Source of the DNA: SAR324 cluster bacterium
Lineage (GTDB): Bacteria; SAR324; NAC60-12
NCBI GenBank assembly: GCA_015231825.1
Contig: JADGAV010000007.1
Coordinates: 1 to 38,708, forward strand
Length of the DNA: 38,708 bases
Direction: 5' to 3'
Below are positions 26,822 to 34,803 of the stretch, one piece after another (positions within the stretch are counted from its first letter, which is position 1; each line of letters starts with the position of its first letter). The position numbers and the translations under genes were made by a program. The notes below the pieces were generated by a model. That model saw nothing but the letters and a program-made list of their open reading frames with translations. It made no database searches and had not been told where the DNA came from.

Positions 26822-27919
26822 ATGAGTGACTTTTTTCCCAAAAACCCGCACCTCCTGATCGTGGATGACACCCCCCAGAATATCCAGATTCTGGGAAAGA
26901 CGCTCCGCGAAGAAGGCTATGAAATTACGGTGGCAACCAATGGGGCCCAGGCGCTCAAAATAACAGAAAAAATCCACCCGGATTTGATTCTTCTCGATGT
27001 GATGATGCCCGAAATGGACGGTTTTGAAACGTGTCAGAAATTGAAAGAGGTTCCTGAAACTTCCTCAATTCCAGTCATCTTTTTAACGGCCCTGACGGAC
27101 TCCGATAATATTGTCAAAGGCTTCGACTCGGGAGCAGTGGATTACATCACCAAACCTTTCCGCACCTCGGAGGTGATTGCGCGAGTCAAAACACAGCTGG
27201 AATTGAAATTCGGCAGAGAACTGATCCTGCAGAAAAACAACGAACAAAAAGAACTGCTCCATATTCTCTGTCATGATTTAGCCAATCCCATCGGTGCCAT
27301 CAGTTCTTTTTTGAATTTCATCAAGGCTCACCCCGACCGACTTTCCAAACATTTGGAAATCATGATCCTCGCGATTGGCAATGCCTCTGAAATGATAGAA
27401 CTCGTACGCGCTATGAGAGAACTGGAAGAAGAAAAGCTTCCCATGGGCCCGCTCAATTTAAAAGAGGCCATTCTGCAGTCCTGTGCCATTCTTCAGGAGA
27501 AATTCTCTGAAAAACAGGTAGAACTCGTGCAGGAAGTCAGCGGAGAAATGCTGGTTCATGTCGAAAAAACTTCTTTTATCAATTCAGTCCTGAACAATAT
27601 TTTTACCAATGCCATCAAATTTTCCATGCCCGGCTCGAAAATCGAGGTCAGTGCCCGGCAGGAGGGCGATGCCATTACAATCAAGGTTCGTGATTTCGGT
27701 ATCGGCATGTCTGCTGAATTGCTGAGGAACCTCTTTGATATCAGTAAAAACACCAGCCGCAAGGGGACCAGGGGAGAAATCGGTACCGGATTCGGGATGC
27801 CCATGATGAAAAAATTCATCAAAGCCTACCAGGGGAACATCGACATTACCTCACGTGAAAAACAGGAGGGCTCCAGCGATCATGGCACAGTAATCACACT
27901 CATTTTAAAAGCAGCATAG
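26822..27919 (+). CDS. REC-histidine kinase (receiver fused ahead of kinase core)
   Basis: A soluble 365-residue protein. The N-terminal receiver (about 9-127) has VDD, Asp59 in LLDVMMP and Lys111 in ITKPF. It is followed by a DHp helix with His151 in the unusual H-box CHDLANPIG. The HATPase has NIFTNAIKF, VRDFGIGM and GTGFGMPMM. It has no other sensor, so input must arrive by phosphotransfer to its receiver. It could therefore relay signals from the upstream hybrid kinases. Only 23 bp separate it from the four-domain cyclase gene, which suggests a shared transcript and a direct kinase-target pair. Confidence 0.88.
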   Translation: MSDFFPKNPHLLIVDDTPQNIQILGKTLREEGYEITVATNGAQALKITEKIHPDLILLDVMMPEMDGFETCQKLKEVPETSSIPVIFLTALTDSDNIVKGFDSGAVDYITKPFRTSEVIARVKTQLELKFGRELILQKNNEQKELLHILCHDLANPIGAISSFLNFIKAHPDRLSKHLEIMILAIGNASEMIELVRAMRELEEEKLPMGPLNLKEAILQSCAILQEKFSEKQVELVQEVSGEMLVHVEKTSFINSVLNNIFTNAIKFSMPGSKIEVSARQEGDAITIKVRDFGIGMSAELLRNLFDISKNTSRKGTRGEIGTGFGMPMMKKFIKAYQGNIDITSREKQEGSSDHGTVITLILKAA

Positions 27920-27942
27920 ATTTATAGAAAACGGGGACCTCT

Positions 27943-29985
27943 ATGGCTCAAATTTTAGTGGTTGATGACGAACCAGCGAATTTACAGCAGGTGAAAGCTT
28001 TTTTGACTTCCTTCGGGTACAGCACCGTGACCCTTCCCGGTGCGGAATTTCTCTTTCAGCGCCTGGAAAGCAAGAAGGTTGATCTGATATTGCTGGACCT
28101 GAACATGCCGGGAGTGGATGGGCTGAGCGCATTGCAGCAGCTCAAAAAACATCCATTGTATAGCAGCATTCCTGTGATTATGCTGACCGGGGAAACCAAC
28201 GAACAAATCGTTGCCGAGTGTTTTGAATACGGAGCAACTGATTTTATCAGCAAACCGATCAAAGACATCATTTTAAAGGCTCGGCTCAAAACTGCCCTGG
28301 CCGCGAAAGCCTCCAGCGATTTACTTGAAGAACAGGTCATCCAGCGGACCCAGGCCCTCGAAATTTCTTCTGCGGAACTGGAACGCATCAACGAGATCTT
28401 CCAGTTGTTTGTTCCCAAACAATTTCTTGAACGCACCCTCTCGCAGCAGGACGTCAAATCCGGGCACTTTGAAGAAGAAAATCTGACCATCCTCTTCTCT
28501 GATATCCGTTCCTACACTTCCCTGTCTGAAAAGATGAGTTCGGTTGAAAACTTCATGTTTCTCAATCAATATTTCAATCTGCTGGAACCCTCAATTTCTA
28601 AAAATAAGGGATTTGTCGACAAGTTTATCGGCGACGCCATTATGGCCTTGTTTGATCAGCAGCAATGCGCGGATCAGGCCATCCAGGCGGCTATAGAAAT
28701 GCAGGAAATCATTCGGGAATTCAATAATTCCCGAGAAAAAAAAGGACTCCCTTTTATTTATGCGGGAGTAGGCATCAACACGGGATCCGTGATGATGGGA
28801 GCTTTGGGGTCCGAGTCCCGCCTCAATTCGACGGTGATCGGAGATCCGGTCAACGTGGCCGCCCGCATTGAAGCCCTGACCAAAAGATACAACGCCCGAA
28901 TTCTGATTTCAAACTACACCTTTGCCCTCATTGACCAGGAACGTTACCTCATCCGTGAAATCGATACGGTGAGGGTACGCGGCCGTCTGGAACCGGTCAT
29001 GATCTATGAGGTATTTGATTCCGATTCTCCGGAAATGAAAGAGCAAAAGCTGAAGACAAAAAGTGCCTTGTTTCAAGGTATTGTCTTGTACAAAAGCCGG
29101 ATGTTTCAGGAAGCGATGGAAGCTTTCCAGCTTTGTCTGAATACCTTCCCCCAGGATGTGATTGTGCTCGATTATATAAAACGCTGCCGGTACTTTCTCA
29201 AACATCCGATTCAGGTTGAAAAGGAGGAGTTTTGGGACGGAATCATCCATGAATCTGACGTTCTCATGGATCATTCCATTCGAAGACGAACCGACCGATA
29301 CTCCGTCACTGCCCTGGCGAATATTTTCCCGCACGGGATCGAAAAAGGCTATGTCGGCGTGGTTCGTAATATTTCAACCCATGGGGTCAAAATAGAAATG
29401 AACCTGCCTGCCCAGGTCGGGGACATTCTCCTGATTGAAATTTCCTTCGAAAGAAGTTCGGTGGATGAGTTCCTCGATCAAACACTTCATAAAAAACTCG
29501 GTCGGGTCTCCTGGATCAGGCAGCTGGCGACAGCTCAAAACGAATCCTCATGGGAAGCAGGTCTGGAAACTCTGGTGATGACCATGGAAGAAGAGGAACT
29601 GCTGCAAAACGCACTCTATCGCCATAAGGATCATATCTATCTGACCGAGAAATCCCACCGTATGCTCAATGACGTCTGCATCTGCACTTTCGACTACCCG
29701 CTCTCCTCCAAAGACCTGCAGGAATGGAAAAGAGAAATGGAGCTGGCACTGGAAAAAGACCGGATTCGGGGAGCTATTTTTAACTACAAAAACATCGGAA
29801 TGATTGATTCCCTGCAAATCGGAACCGTGGTGACCGTCTACAAAAGCCTTCAGGCGCACAATGTCGAATTGGTTCTTTGCCATCTGAAAGACGAATGCAA
29901 AAAGGTGTTTCAATCAACGAAACTGGATCAGATTATCCGGATCTACCCAACAGAGGAGGAAGCGCTTTCAAGTTTCTACAATTGA
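27943..29985 (+). CDS. REC - class III nucleotidyl cyclase - PilZ - STAS four-module protein
   Basis: A 680-residue protein. The receiver (about 1-120) has acceptor Asp52 in LLDLNMP and Lys104. The class III cyclase domain (about 175-358) has both metal aspartates (Asp187 in FSDIRSYT, Asp231 in FIGDAIM), Lys227 and Asp301 in VIGDPVN (an ATP-type substrate pair) and NVAAR. It should therefore make cAMP. A helical stretch (about 365-430) resembles a single TPR. PilZ (about 446-550) has Arg448-x3-Arg452 and NISTHG (476-481), the c-di-GMP-binding motifs. The C-terminal STAS (about 565-680) has IDSLQIG and YPTEEEAL. Each module is familiar; I do not know this combination as a described family. Confidence 0.9.
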   Translation: MAQILVVDDEPANLQQVKAFLTSFGYSTVTLPGAEFLFQRLESKKVDLILLDLNMPGVDGLSALQQLKKHPLYSSIPVIMLTGETNEQIVAECFEYGATDFISKPIKDIILKARLKTALAAKASSDLLEEQVIQRTQALEISSAELERINEIFQLFVPKQFLERTLSQQDVKSGHFEEENLTILFSDIRSYTSLSEKMSSVENFMFLNQYFNLLEPSISKNKGFVDKFIGDAIMALFDQQQCADQAIQAAIEMQEIIREFNNSREKKGLPFIYAGVGINTGSVMMGALGSESRLNSTVIGDPVNVAARIEALTKRYNARILISNYTFALIDQERYLIREIDTVRVRGRLEPVMIYEVFDSDSPEMKEQKLKTKSALFQGIVLYKSRMFQEAMEAFQLCLNTFPQDVIVLDYIKRCRYFLKHPIQVEKEEFWDGIIHESDVLMDHSIRRRTDRYSVTALANIFPHGIEKGYVGVVRNISTHGVKIEMNLPAQVGDILLIEISFERSSVDEFLDQTLHKKLGRVSWIRQLATAQNESSWEAGLETLVMTMEEEELLQNALYRHKDHIYLTEKSHRMLNDVCICTFDYPLSSKDLQEWKREMELALEKDRIRGAIFNYKNIGMIDSLQIGTVVTVYKSLQAHNVELVLCHLKDECKKVFQSTKLDQIIRIYPTEEEALSSFYN

Positions 29986-30411
29986 GTGCAGACCCATGTT
30001 AACTGTCAATCGAGCGTCGCCTGATGCGGCCCGCACCGAACAATTTGCACTTTTTGCTTACCTGTCCCCTGTAAAATTGGGGGATATGTTTTTTTCAAAA
30101 TTGGAGGACATGTTCTTTTATGTTATGTGTCCCCTAAAATTGGGGGACATGTTCTTTTTTGTAACGTGTCCCCTAATTTTTAGATTTTAAATTGGAGGAC
30201 ATGTTCTTTTTCGTAATGTGTCTCCTAAAATTGGGGGACATGTTCTTTTTTGTAACGTGTCCCCTAATTTTACGTAATGTGTCCCCTGATTTTAAAATTG
30301 GGGGACATGTTCTTTTTTGTAACGTGTCCCCTAATTTTTAGATTTTAAATTGGAGGACATGTTCTTTTTCGTAATGTGTCCCTGATTTTTTACCTGTCCC
30401 CTTAAATCACC
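29986..30411. other. 426-bp intergenic region dominated by repeats
   Basis: No gene is seen. Apart from about 70 bp at the left, the gap consists of the palindromic repeat array listed separately. A plus-strand frame (29996-30190) exists only because the repeats are translated (repeating LGDMFF) and is not credible as a protein. Confidence 0.75.
30060..30404. repeat. Array of palindromic stem-loop repeats (REP-like)
   Basis: The unit is an imperfect palindrome of about 43-45 bp. A left arm like AAATTGGGGGACATGTT and a T-rich loop (CTTTTTTGT) are followed by a right arm like AACGTGTCCCCTAATTT. Full copies start near 30097, 30137, 30188, 30227, 30294 and 30346; half-copies lie near 30060, 30073, 30272 and 30391. 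Copies alternate between GGGGGACA and GGAGGACA forms. A segment of about 80 bp (30141-30220) recurs at 30299-30378, an offset of 158 bp, so the array grew by duplication of a larger block. The arms pair well as RNA with a G-U wobble. Confidence 0.9.
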
Positions 30412-31572
30412 ATGCAGGCTAAAAAAAGTGCAAAAATTCTAACCGTCGATGACGATCCTCAGACCTTGAAGCTGGTGAAAACCCTGCTGGATGGATTTGG
30501 CTACTCACCCCGGGGCCTGCTGCACGCCTCCTTTCTTTTTCGGCTGTTGGAGGATGAGCCGGTGGATTTGATCCTGATGGACGTCAATATGCCGGAGATC
30601 GATGGGGTGACTCTGCTCAAGCAGGTTAAGGAACACCCCCTGTTTCACGCCATTCCTGTGATCATGCTCACTGGGGAAATAGGAGATGAGCTGTTGGCCC
30701 GCTGTTTTGAAAACGGGGCAGAGGATTTCATCAATAAGCCAATTCGGGATTTAGTGCTGCAGGCCCGAATCAAATCGGTTTTGACGAAACAGGCCTATGT
30801 TGAGGAAATTCAGGCACAAAAGGAAAAGGAAACCGCGCTTCTCCAGGAGATTCAAAAAGATCTGAAATTTGCAGAAATCATGCAGCGCTCGATGCTGCCC
30901 GGTGTGCCGGATGTTGCTTTTTTAAAAATCGCGATCCATTTTCAACCCTGGGGAGAAGTTTCCGGAGACATCTATGATTTTTCTTTCAATCGCAAAGGGG
31001 AGCTCAATGTTTTTTTGGGAGACGGCACCGGGCACGGGGTGGCTGCCGCCTTCATCACCATGATGAGCCAGATGGGCCTGCGGAACATCCAGGACGATTT
31101 GTCCACCGATGAAATTATTCAGGAGCTGAATGGCACCTTGTCGGTCAGCATGCCCTCCGACAAGTTTATGACAGGGATTTATATGAGGATTTCTCCGCAG
31201 GGAGAGATCACGGTCACCAATGCCGGTCATCCTCCCCTCCTGCTGATTCGGGAGGATGGCAGCGAGCTCATCGAATTTTCATCAAACGGGACCGCCCTGT
31301 GTCTACTCCCGGAGGGAATGGCTTCTTTTACAAAAGCCAGTGAACAGCTCAATTCCGGAGATAAATTACTGCTCTACACGGATGGTTTGTTTGAATGGGA
31401 AAATCCTCAAGGTGAGGATTTGGGAGACGAGGCGCTCCTTGATTTTATTCAGCAAAACCGGAATTTGGAGATTGACGGACTCATCTCCCATCTGCTCGAT
31501 CACCTTCACACCTTTGCTCATGGCGTTCCCTGTCCAGATGATATAACAATTCTGGGCTTTCAATACCTTTGA
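30412..31572 (+). CDS. REC-PP2C serine phosphatase (RsbU/SpoIIE type)
   Basis: A 386-residue protein. The receiver (about 8-125) has Asp57 in LMDVNMP and Lys109. A coiled linker (about 128-160) contains the typical EIMQRSMLPG motif. A SpoIIE/RsbU PP2C domain (about 170-386) has metal aspartates Asp186 (SGDIYD), Asp204 (GDGTGHG), Asp324 (YTDGLFE) and Asp377 (DDITIL). It should dephosphorylate a STAS antagonist when its receiver is phosphorylated. The STAS gene at 32670 and the kinase at 31688 complete the switch. The receiver is closely similar to that of the cyclase protein at 27943, which suggests common ancestry. The start lies directly after the repeat array. Confidence 0.92.
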   Translation: MQAKKSAKILTVDDDPQTLKLVKTLLDGFGYSPRGLLHASFLFRLLEDEPVDLILMDVNMPEIDGVTLLKQVKEHPLFHAIPVIMLTGEIGDELLARCFENGAEDFINKPIRDLVLQARIKSVLTKQAYVEEIQAQKEKETALLQEIQKDLKFAEIMQRSMLPGVPDVAFLKIAIHFQPWGEVSGDIYDFSFNRKGELNVFLGDGTGHGVAAAFITMMSQMGLRNIQDDLSTDEIIQELNGTLSVSMPSDKFMTGIYMRISPQGEITVTNAGHPPLLLIREDGSELIEFSSNGTALCLLPEGMASFTKASEQLNSGDKLLLYTDGLFEWENPQGEDLGDEALLDFIQQNRNLEIDGLISHLLDHLHTFAHGVPCPDDITILGFQYL

Positions 31573-31588
31573 CTTCGCCCTTTCAGAA

Positions 31589-31650
31589 GGCCCTTGATGG
31601 TCATGGGCCAAAGCTCAAACCTTGTCGTGAGCGCAACAATTCTTCACGAC
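31589..31650. repeat. Two adjacent hairpins between phosphatase and kinase genes
   Basis: GGCCC (31589-31593) pairs with GGGCC (31605-31609) over an 11-nt loop. GTCGTGA (31624-31630) pairs perfectly with TCACGAC (31644-31650) over 13 nt. Neither is followed by a T-run. They may set relative expression of the phosphatase and kinase genes by mRNA processing or partial termination. Confidence 0.4.
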
Positions 31651-31687
31651 TCGGCGGGATTTAAAATATTCGGTACCCTGCAAGGCA

Positions 31688-32608
31688 ATGGAAAAAAACA
31701 AGAAAAGAAGCATATACAATGCACTGGTGGTTGATGATGAACCGTGGAATCTGGAAATCCTCCACGCCCTGCTGAGCGCACAAAATTATGTGGTCACCAG
31801 CGCAGAGAATGGTCGCGAAGCATGGGAACTGCTGGAAAAATCACCGGATGCCTATGACGTTGTCATCTTGGACCGGAAGATGCCTGAGATGGACGGAATG
31901 GCGGTCTTGCAGAAAATGAAGGCGCATCCCCGGCTCGCCGATATTCCTGTGGTTTTCCAGACAGCACAAAGCAGTCGCAAGGAAATTCTGGAAGGATTGC
32001 AGGCGGGCGCTTATTATTATCTGACGAAACCGTACCAGGAAGATCAGATGCTCGCGGTTGTCAAAACTGCGGCTGAAGATTTTACGAGACAAAAAAAACT
32101 GCTGAAGGAAACACAGCAAACCTCCAGCACACTGGCCTTGATGGAACATGGCATATTCAAGTTCAAAACCCTGGAGGAAGGACAGGATCTCGCCAAGTTC
32201 CTTGCCAACTCCTCGCCCGATTCCACCCGACTGGTGGTGGGCCTGTTGGAATTGATGATCAATGCCGTCGAACATGGAAATCTGGGAATCAGCTACCAGG
32301 AAAAATCACTGCTCATTCAGGAGAAAGGATGGAAACGTGAAGTGGAGCGCCGAATGAACCTTCCCGAATACAGGGAAAAACAGGTCATTGTTGAATTCGA
32401 ACATGCCAAAACAGAACTCCGTTTTTTAATCAGGGACCAGGGAAAAGGATTTGACTGGCAGAACTACCTCGAATTTGATCCGGAACGGGCCTTTGACTCG
32501 CATGGACGGGGTGTGGCCATGGCCAGACAAATGAGTTTTGACAAACTGGAATATCATGGTCCCGGCAATGAAGTGCTGGCAATCAAATACACAAAAAGGC
32601 AGCACTGA
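31688..32608 (+). CDS. REC - RsbW-like anti-sigma/serine kinase
   Basis: A 306-residue protein. The receiver (about 10-130) has VVDDEP, Asp62 in ILDRKMP and Lys114. The C-terminal HATPase_c_2 domain (about 150-302) has an N-box ELMINAVEHG, a G1 box RDQGKGF (Asp250) and a G2 box GRGVAMAR. There is no H-box, so this is not a histidine kinase. It is the RsbW/SpoIIAB-type kinase that would phosphorylate the STAS serine, here under receiver control. An insertion (about 203-232) between N- and G1-boxes is longer than in RsbW. It lies between the PP2C gene and the STAS gene. Confidence 0.9.
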   Translation: MEKNKKRSIYNALVVDDEPWNLEILHALLSAQNYVVTSAENGREAWELLEKSPDAYDVVILDRKMPEMDGMAVLQKMKAHPRLADIPVVFQTAQSSRKEILEGLQAGAYYYLTKPYQEDQMLAVVKTAAEDFTRQKKLLKETQQTSSTLALMEHGIFKFKTLEEGQDLAKFLANSSPDSTRLVVGLLELMINAVEHGNLGISYQEKSLLIQEKGWKREVERRMNLPEYREKQVIVEFEHAKTELRFLIRDQGKGFDWQNYLEFDPERAFDSHGRGVAMARQMSFDKLEYHGPGNEVLAIKYTKRQH

Positions 32609-32669
32609 AGCATCACTACGAACACAAACTGGAAGCCTCTCGGGTCCAGCATTTCTACAAAGAGGGTAC

Positions 32670-33041
32670 ATGAAAATTTCTCATCGACACGAAAACCAGA
32701 TTTGTATTGTCTCTCTCGAAGGGGGGCTGATCCAAAAAGAAGTTGGCGACTTAAAAAATTATATGCTGCCCCTGCTTGAAGACAAGCACACCAAGACCCT
32801 TGTTTTGAACATGAAACGCATAAAGGATATTGATTCTGCAGGAATTGGTATGCTCGTCTCCATCTATAAGAATATTCAGAAACGGCAGCAGGAAGGCCCC
32901 GATGAGAGTCAGCTTGTCATGGTGCTCTGTGGACTCAATCAGAAATGCAGGAAAATTTTCAGTATGGTCCAGATCGATAAAATCATGAAAATCTATGAAA
33001 CCGAAGAAGAGGTTCTGGCCGATCAGGGAAGCACCCTTTAA
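32670..33041 (+). CDS. STAS-domain anti-sigma-factor antagonist (RsbV-like)
   Basis: A 123-residue STAS domain with phospho-acceptor region DIDSAGIG and tail YETEEEVLAD. I start at ATG 32670 after AGAGGG; the frame is open back to 32538 but that would overlap the kinase gene and lacks similarity. With the two preceding genes it makes a complete partner switch: PP2C dephosphorylates, RsbW-like kinase phosphorylates, STAS binds. No sigma factor is seen in the window, so the final target may be elsewhere or may not be a sigma factor. An insert (about 77-85, QEGPDESQ) is not present in the other STAS proteins. Confidence 0.9.
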   Translation: MKISHRHENQICIVSLEGGLIQKEVGDLKNYMLPLLEDKHTKTLVLNMKRIKDIDSAGIGMLVSIYKNIQKRQQEGPDESQLVMVLCGLNQKCRKIFSMVQIDKIMKIYETEEEVLADQGSTL

Positions 33042-33139
33042 AAAAGCTCTTGAATACAGCAGTCAGCGCACCTGTCGGCGCTGCTTTCAGGATACCCGAC
33101 ACAAGGCTGGTGACCGAGCCGGCGTTCATTAAGAAGAAC

Positions 33140-33727
33140 ATGGAAATTTCAAGAGAATTAAAAGATCTGCTGACAGAAGTTTTTCATATCGGCGTCGGCC
33201 AGGCGGCAGATGCTCTCTCCGAGATGCTGGATCTCGAGATTGAAATGGAAGTTCCTCAGCTCCATTTTTTAAATTTCAGTACAATGGAAGAATACCTCCG
33301 TCAGAACCAGGGGGAATTTGTTTGCGTGCGCCAGGAAATCCATGGTGATTTGGAAGGAATGGGAACGCTTTCTTTAACTGTCGACAATGGTAAAACTCTG
33401 ATGGAGCAATTGTTGAAAATCACCTTCATGCAACCCGGTTTCGGGCTGACGGAAATGGAAGCCATCAAAGAAGTAGGCAATATCATCATCAATGCGGTGG
33501 GTGCCGCATTTGATGACATCATAAAATTTGAAATCAACTTTGACGTGCCCCATGTCTCTCAGATCGATACCGCCATTCCCTTTCAAGCTTCCTTCAACGA
33601 ACAGCATTTTTTTATGGTGGCCCAAACTTCTATTTCGATAAAGGAATTTTGTGTGGAAGGAGTGATCAATCTGATGTTTACTTCTCTCAGAATTGCGGCA
33701 CTGGAAGACCTTGTCCGTCAAAAATAG
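33140..33727 (+). CDS. CheC/CheX-like phosphatase-fold protein
   Basis: A 195-residue protein. The CheC family dephosphorylates CheY-P at sites of the form E-x2-N-x22-P. The second site here is intact: Glu111, Asn114 and Pro137, with exactly 22 residues between Asn and Pro. The first site reads Glu13-x2-His16 with Pro39 at the same spacing, so His replaces Asn. I start at ATG 33140 because its N-terminus aligns with the next gene; a TTG at 33050 would add 30 unrelated residues. Likely substrates are phosphorylated receivers made in this locus. It is a tandem duplicate of the next gene. Confidence 0.82.
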   Translation: MEISRELKDLLTEVFHIGVGQAADALSEMLDLEIEMEVPQLHFLNFSTMEEYLRQNQGEFVCVRQEIHGDLEGMGTLSLTVDNGKTLMEQLLKITFMQPGFGLTEMEAIKEVGNIIINAVGAAFDDIIKFEINFDVPHVSQIDTAIPFQASFNEQHFFMVAQTSISIKEFCVEGVINLMFTSLRIAALEDLVRQK

Positions 33728-33759
33728 TTTTTCAAACACAGCATTGCAAACTGAATATT

Positions 33760-34767
33760 ATGAAGGAGATCAAAGCATCTGAAAAACTGAAAGACGCCCT
33801 CACCGAAGTTTTTCATATCGGTGTCGGATTGTCTGCCGAAGTGCTCTCGGAGCTGCTTGATCAGGCGATTGATATGGAGGTCCCCGACCTGCACTTTCTG
33901 GATCATGAGGCATTTGGACAATTCGTCCATGGCTTGAAAGGACATTATATCTGCATTGTTCAGGAGATTCATGGCGATTTGGAAGGAATGGGTACCCTTT
34001 CTTTTCCACTGGTTGAGGGCAAAACACTCGTCGACTATCTGGTGGGCGACTCCGTTTCAAAACCAGAAATCAGCGCCATGGAAACAGAAGCGATTCAGGA
34101 AGTGGGCAATATCATCATCAATGCGGTGGGTTCGGCATTTGATGACATCGTCGGCCTTAAAATCAACTATGATGTCCCCAAGGTCATGTTTCTCGAATAT
34201 CCCGTTCCTCTGGATTTTTCTGTTCAAAATGAGTCGGGCTTCTATACCTTTGCCCACGCACGGTTGAAAGCGCAGGAATCAGACATTGAAGGATATCTGA
34301 ACATGATGTTCGCGTATGCGAATTTTGACGTACTGGAACGAATTTTTCGGGAGACCGGAGAATTGACGTTAAAGTTTGGCGAATTGCTTTTAGAAGCTCA
34401 CTATATCACGAAGGAGCAGCTCCAGGAGGCACTGCAGATTCAAAAAAATTCTGGAAAATTTATTGGAGAACTGATGGTGGAACATGGCTACATCAGCACC
34501 GAACAGAGAGATGCTGTTCTGCAAAGCGAACAATACCGCCAGTATTCAAAAAAATTCGGGGAAGCCTTATTGGAAGAATCTTTAATCACGTCCGAACAGC
34601 TTCAGAAAATGCTGGAGCTGCAAAGACGTTCAAAATCCCTCATTGGAGAAATCTTGATTGCATTGGGTTACCTCGATCCGGACCTTTGTGAACGGACGCT
34701 CAGACAACAGCGTTTTGGGGTCAAAAATCCCCAGGAGGTCCAATCCGGTACAAATCCGGAAGCGTGA
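33760..34767 (+). CDS. CheC-like domain fused to MshEN-like repeats
   Basis: A 335-residue protein. Residues 1-190 parallel the previous protein: degenerate first site Glu16-x2-His19, intact second site Glu114-x2-Asn117-x22-Pro140. Residues about 203-258 and 264-319 are two repeats of the MshEN/GSPII_E-N type (FGELLLEAHYIT, IGELMVEHGYIS, FGEALLEESLIT, IGEILIALGYLD), a fold known to bind c-di-GMP in some members. A receiver phosphatase may therefore be gated by a second messenger (inference). The start is set by alignment with the paralogue; no good ribosome binding site is seen. It is 32 bp after the previous gene and 36 bp before the next kinase. Confidence 0.85.
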   Translation: MKEIKASEKLKDALTEVFHIGVGLSAEVLSELLDQAIDMEVPDLHFLDHEAFGQFVHGLKGHYICIVQEIHGDLEGMGTLSFPLVEGKTLVDYLVGDSVSKPEISAMETEAIQEVGNIIINAVGSAFDDIVGLKINYDVPKVMFLEYPVPLDFSVQNESGFYTFAHARLKAQESDIEGYLNMMFAYANFDVLERIFRETGELTLKFGELLLEAHYITKEQLQEALQIQKNSGKFIGELMVEHGYISTEQRDAVLQSEQYRQYSKKFGEALLEESLITSEQLQKMLELQRRSKSLIGEILIALGYLDPDLCERTLRQQRFGVKNPQEVQSGTNPEA

Positions 34768-34803
34768 TTCAAAAAGTGAGATAATTTTTGAAAAAACAGG
34801 ATT

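Noticed and set aside
29996..30190. Small plus-strand open frame with repeating LGDMFF peptide
   Set aside because: It is the translation of the palindromic DNA repeats, has no ribosome binding site and resembles no protein.
30060..30404. Possible CRISPR array
   Set aside because: Units abut or overlap with no unique spacers of even length, each unit is itself a long palindrome, and no cas gene is present.
32538..32669. Upstream start for the RsbV-like STAS gene
   Set aside because: It would overlap the RsbW-like gene in another frame, and the added residues do not match STAS proteins; ATG 32670 has AGAGGG in front.
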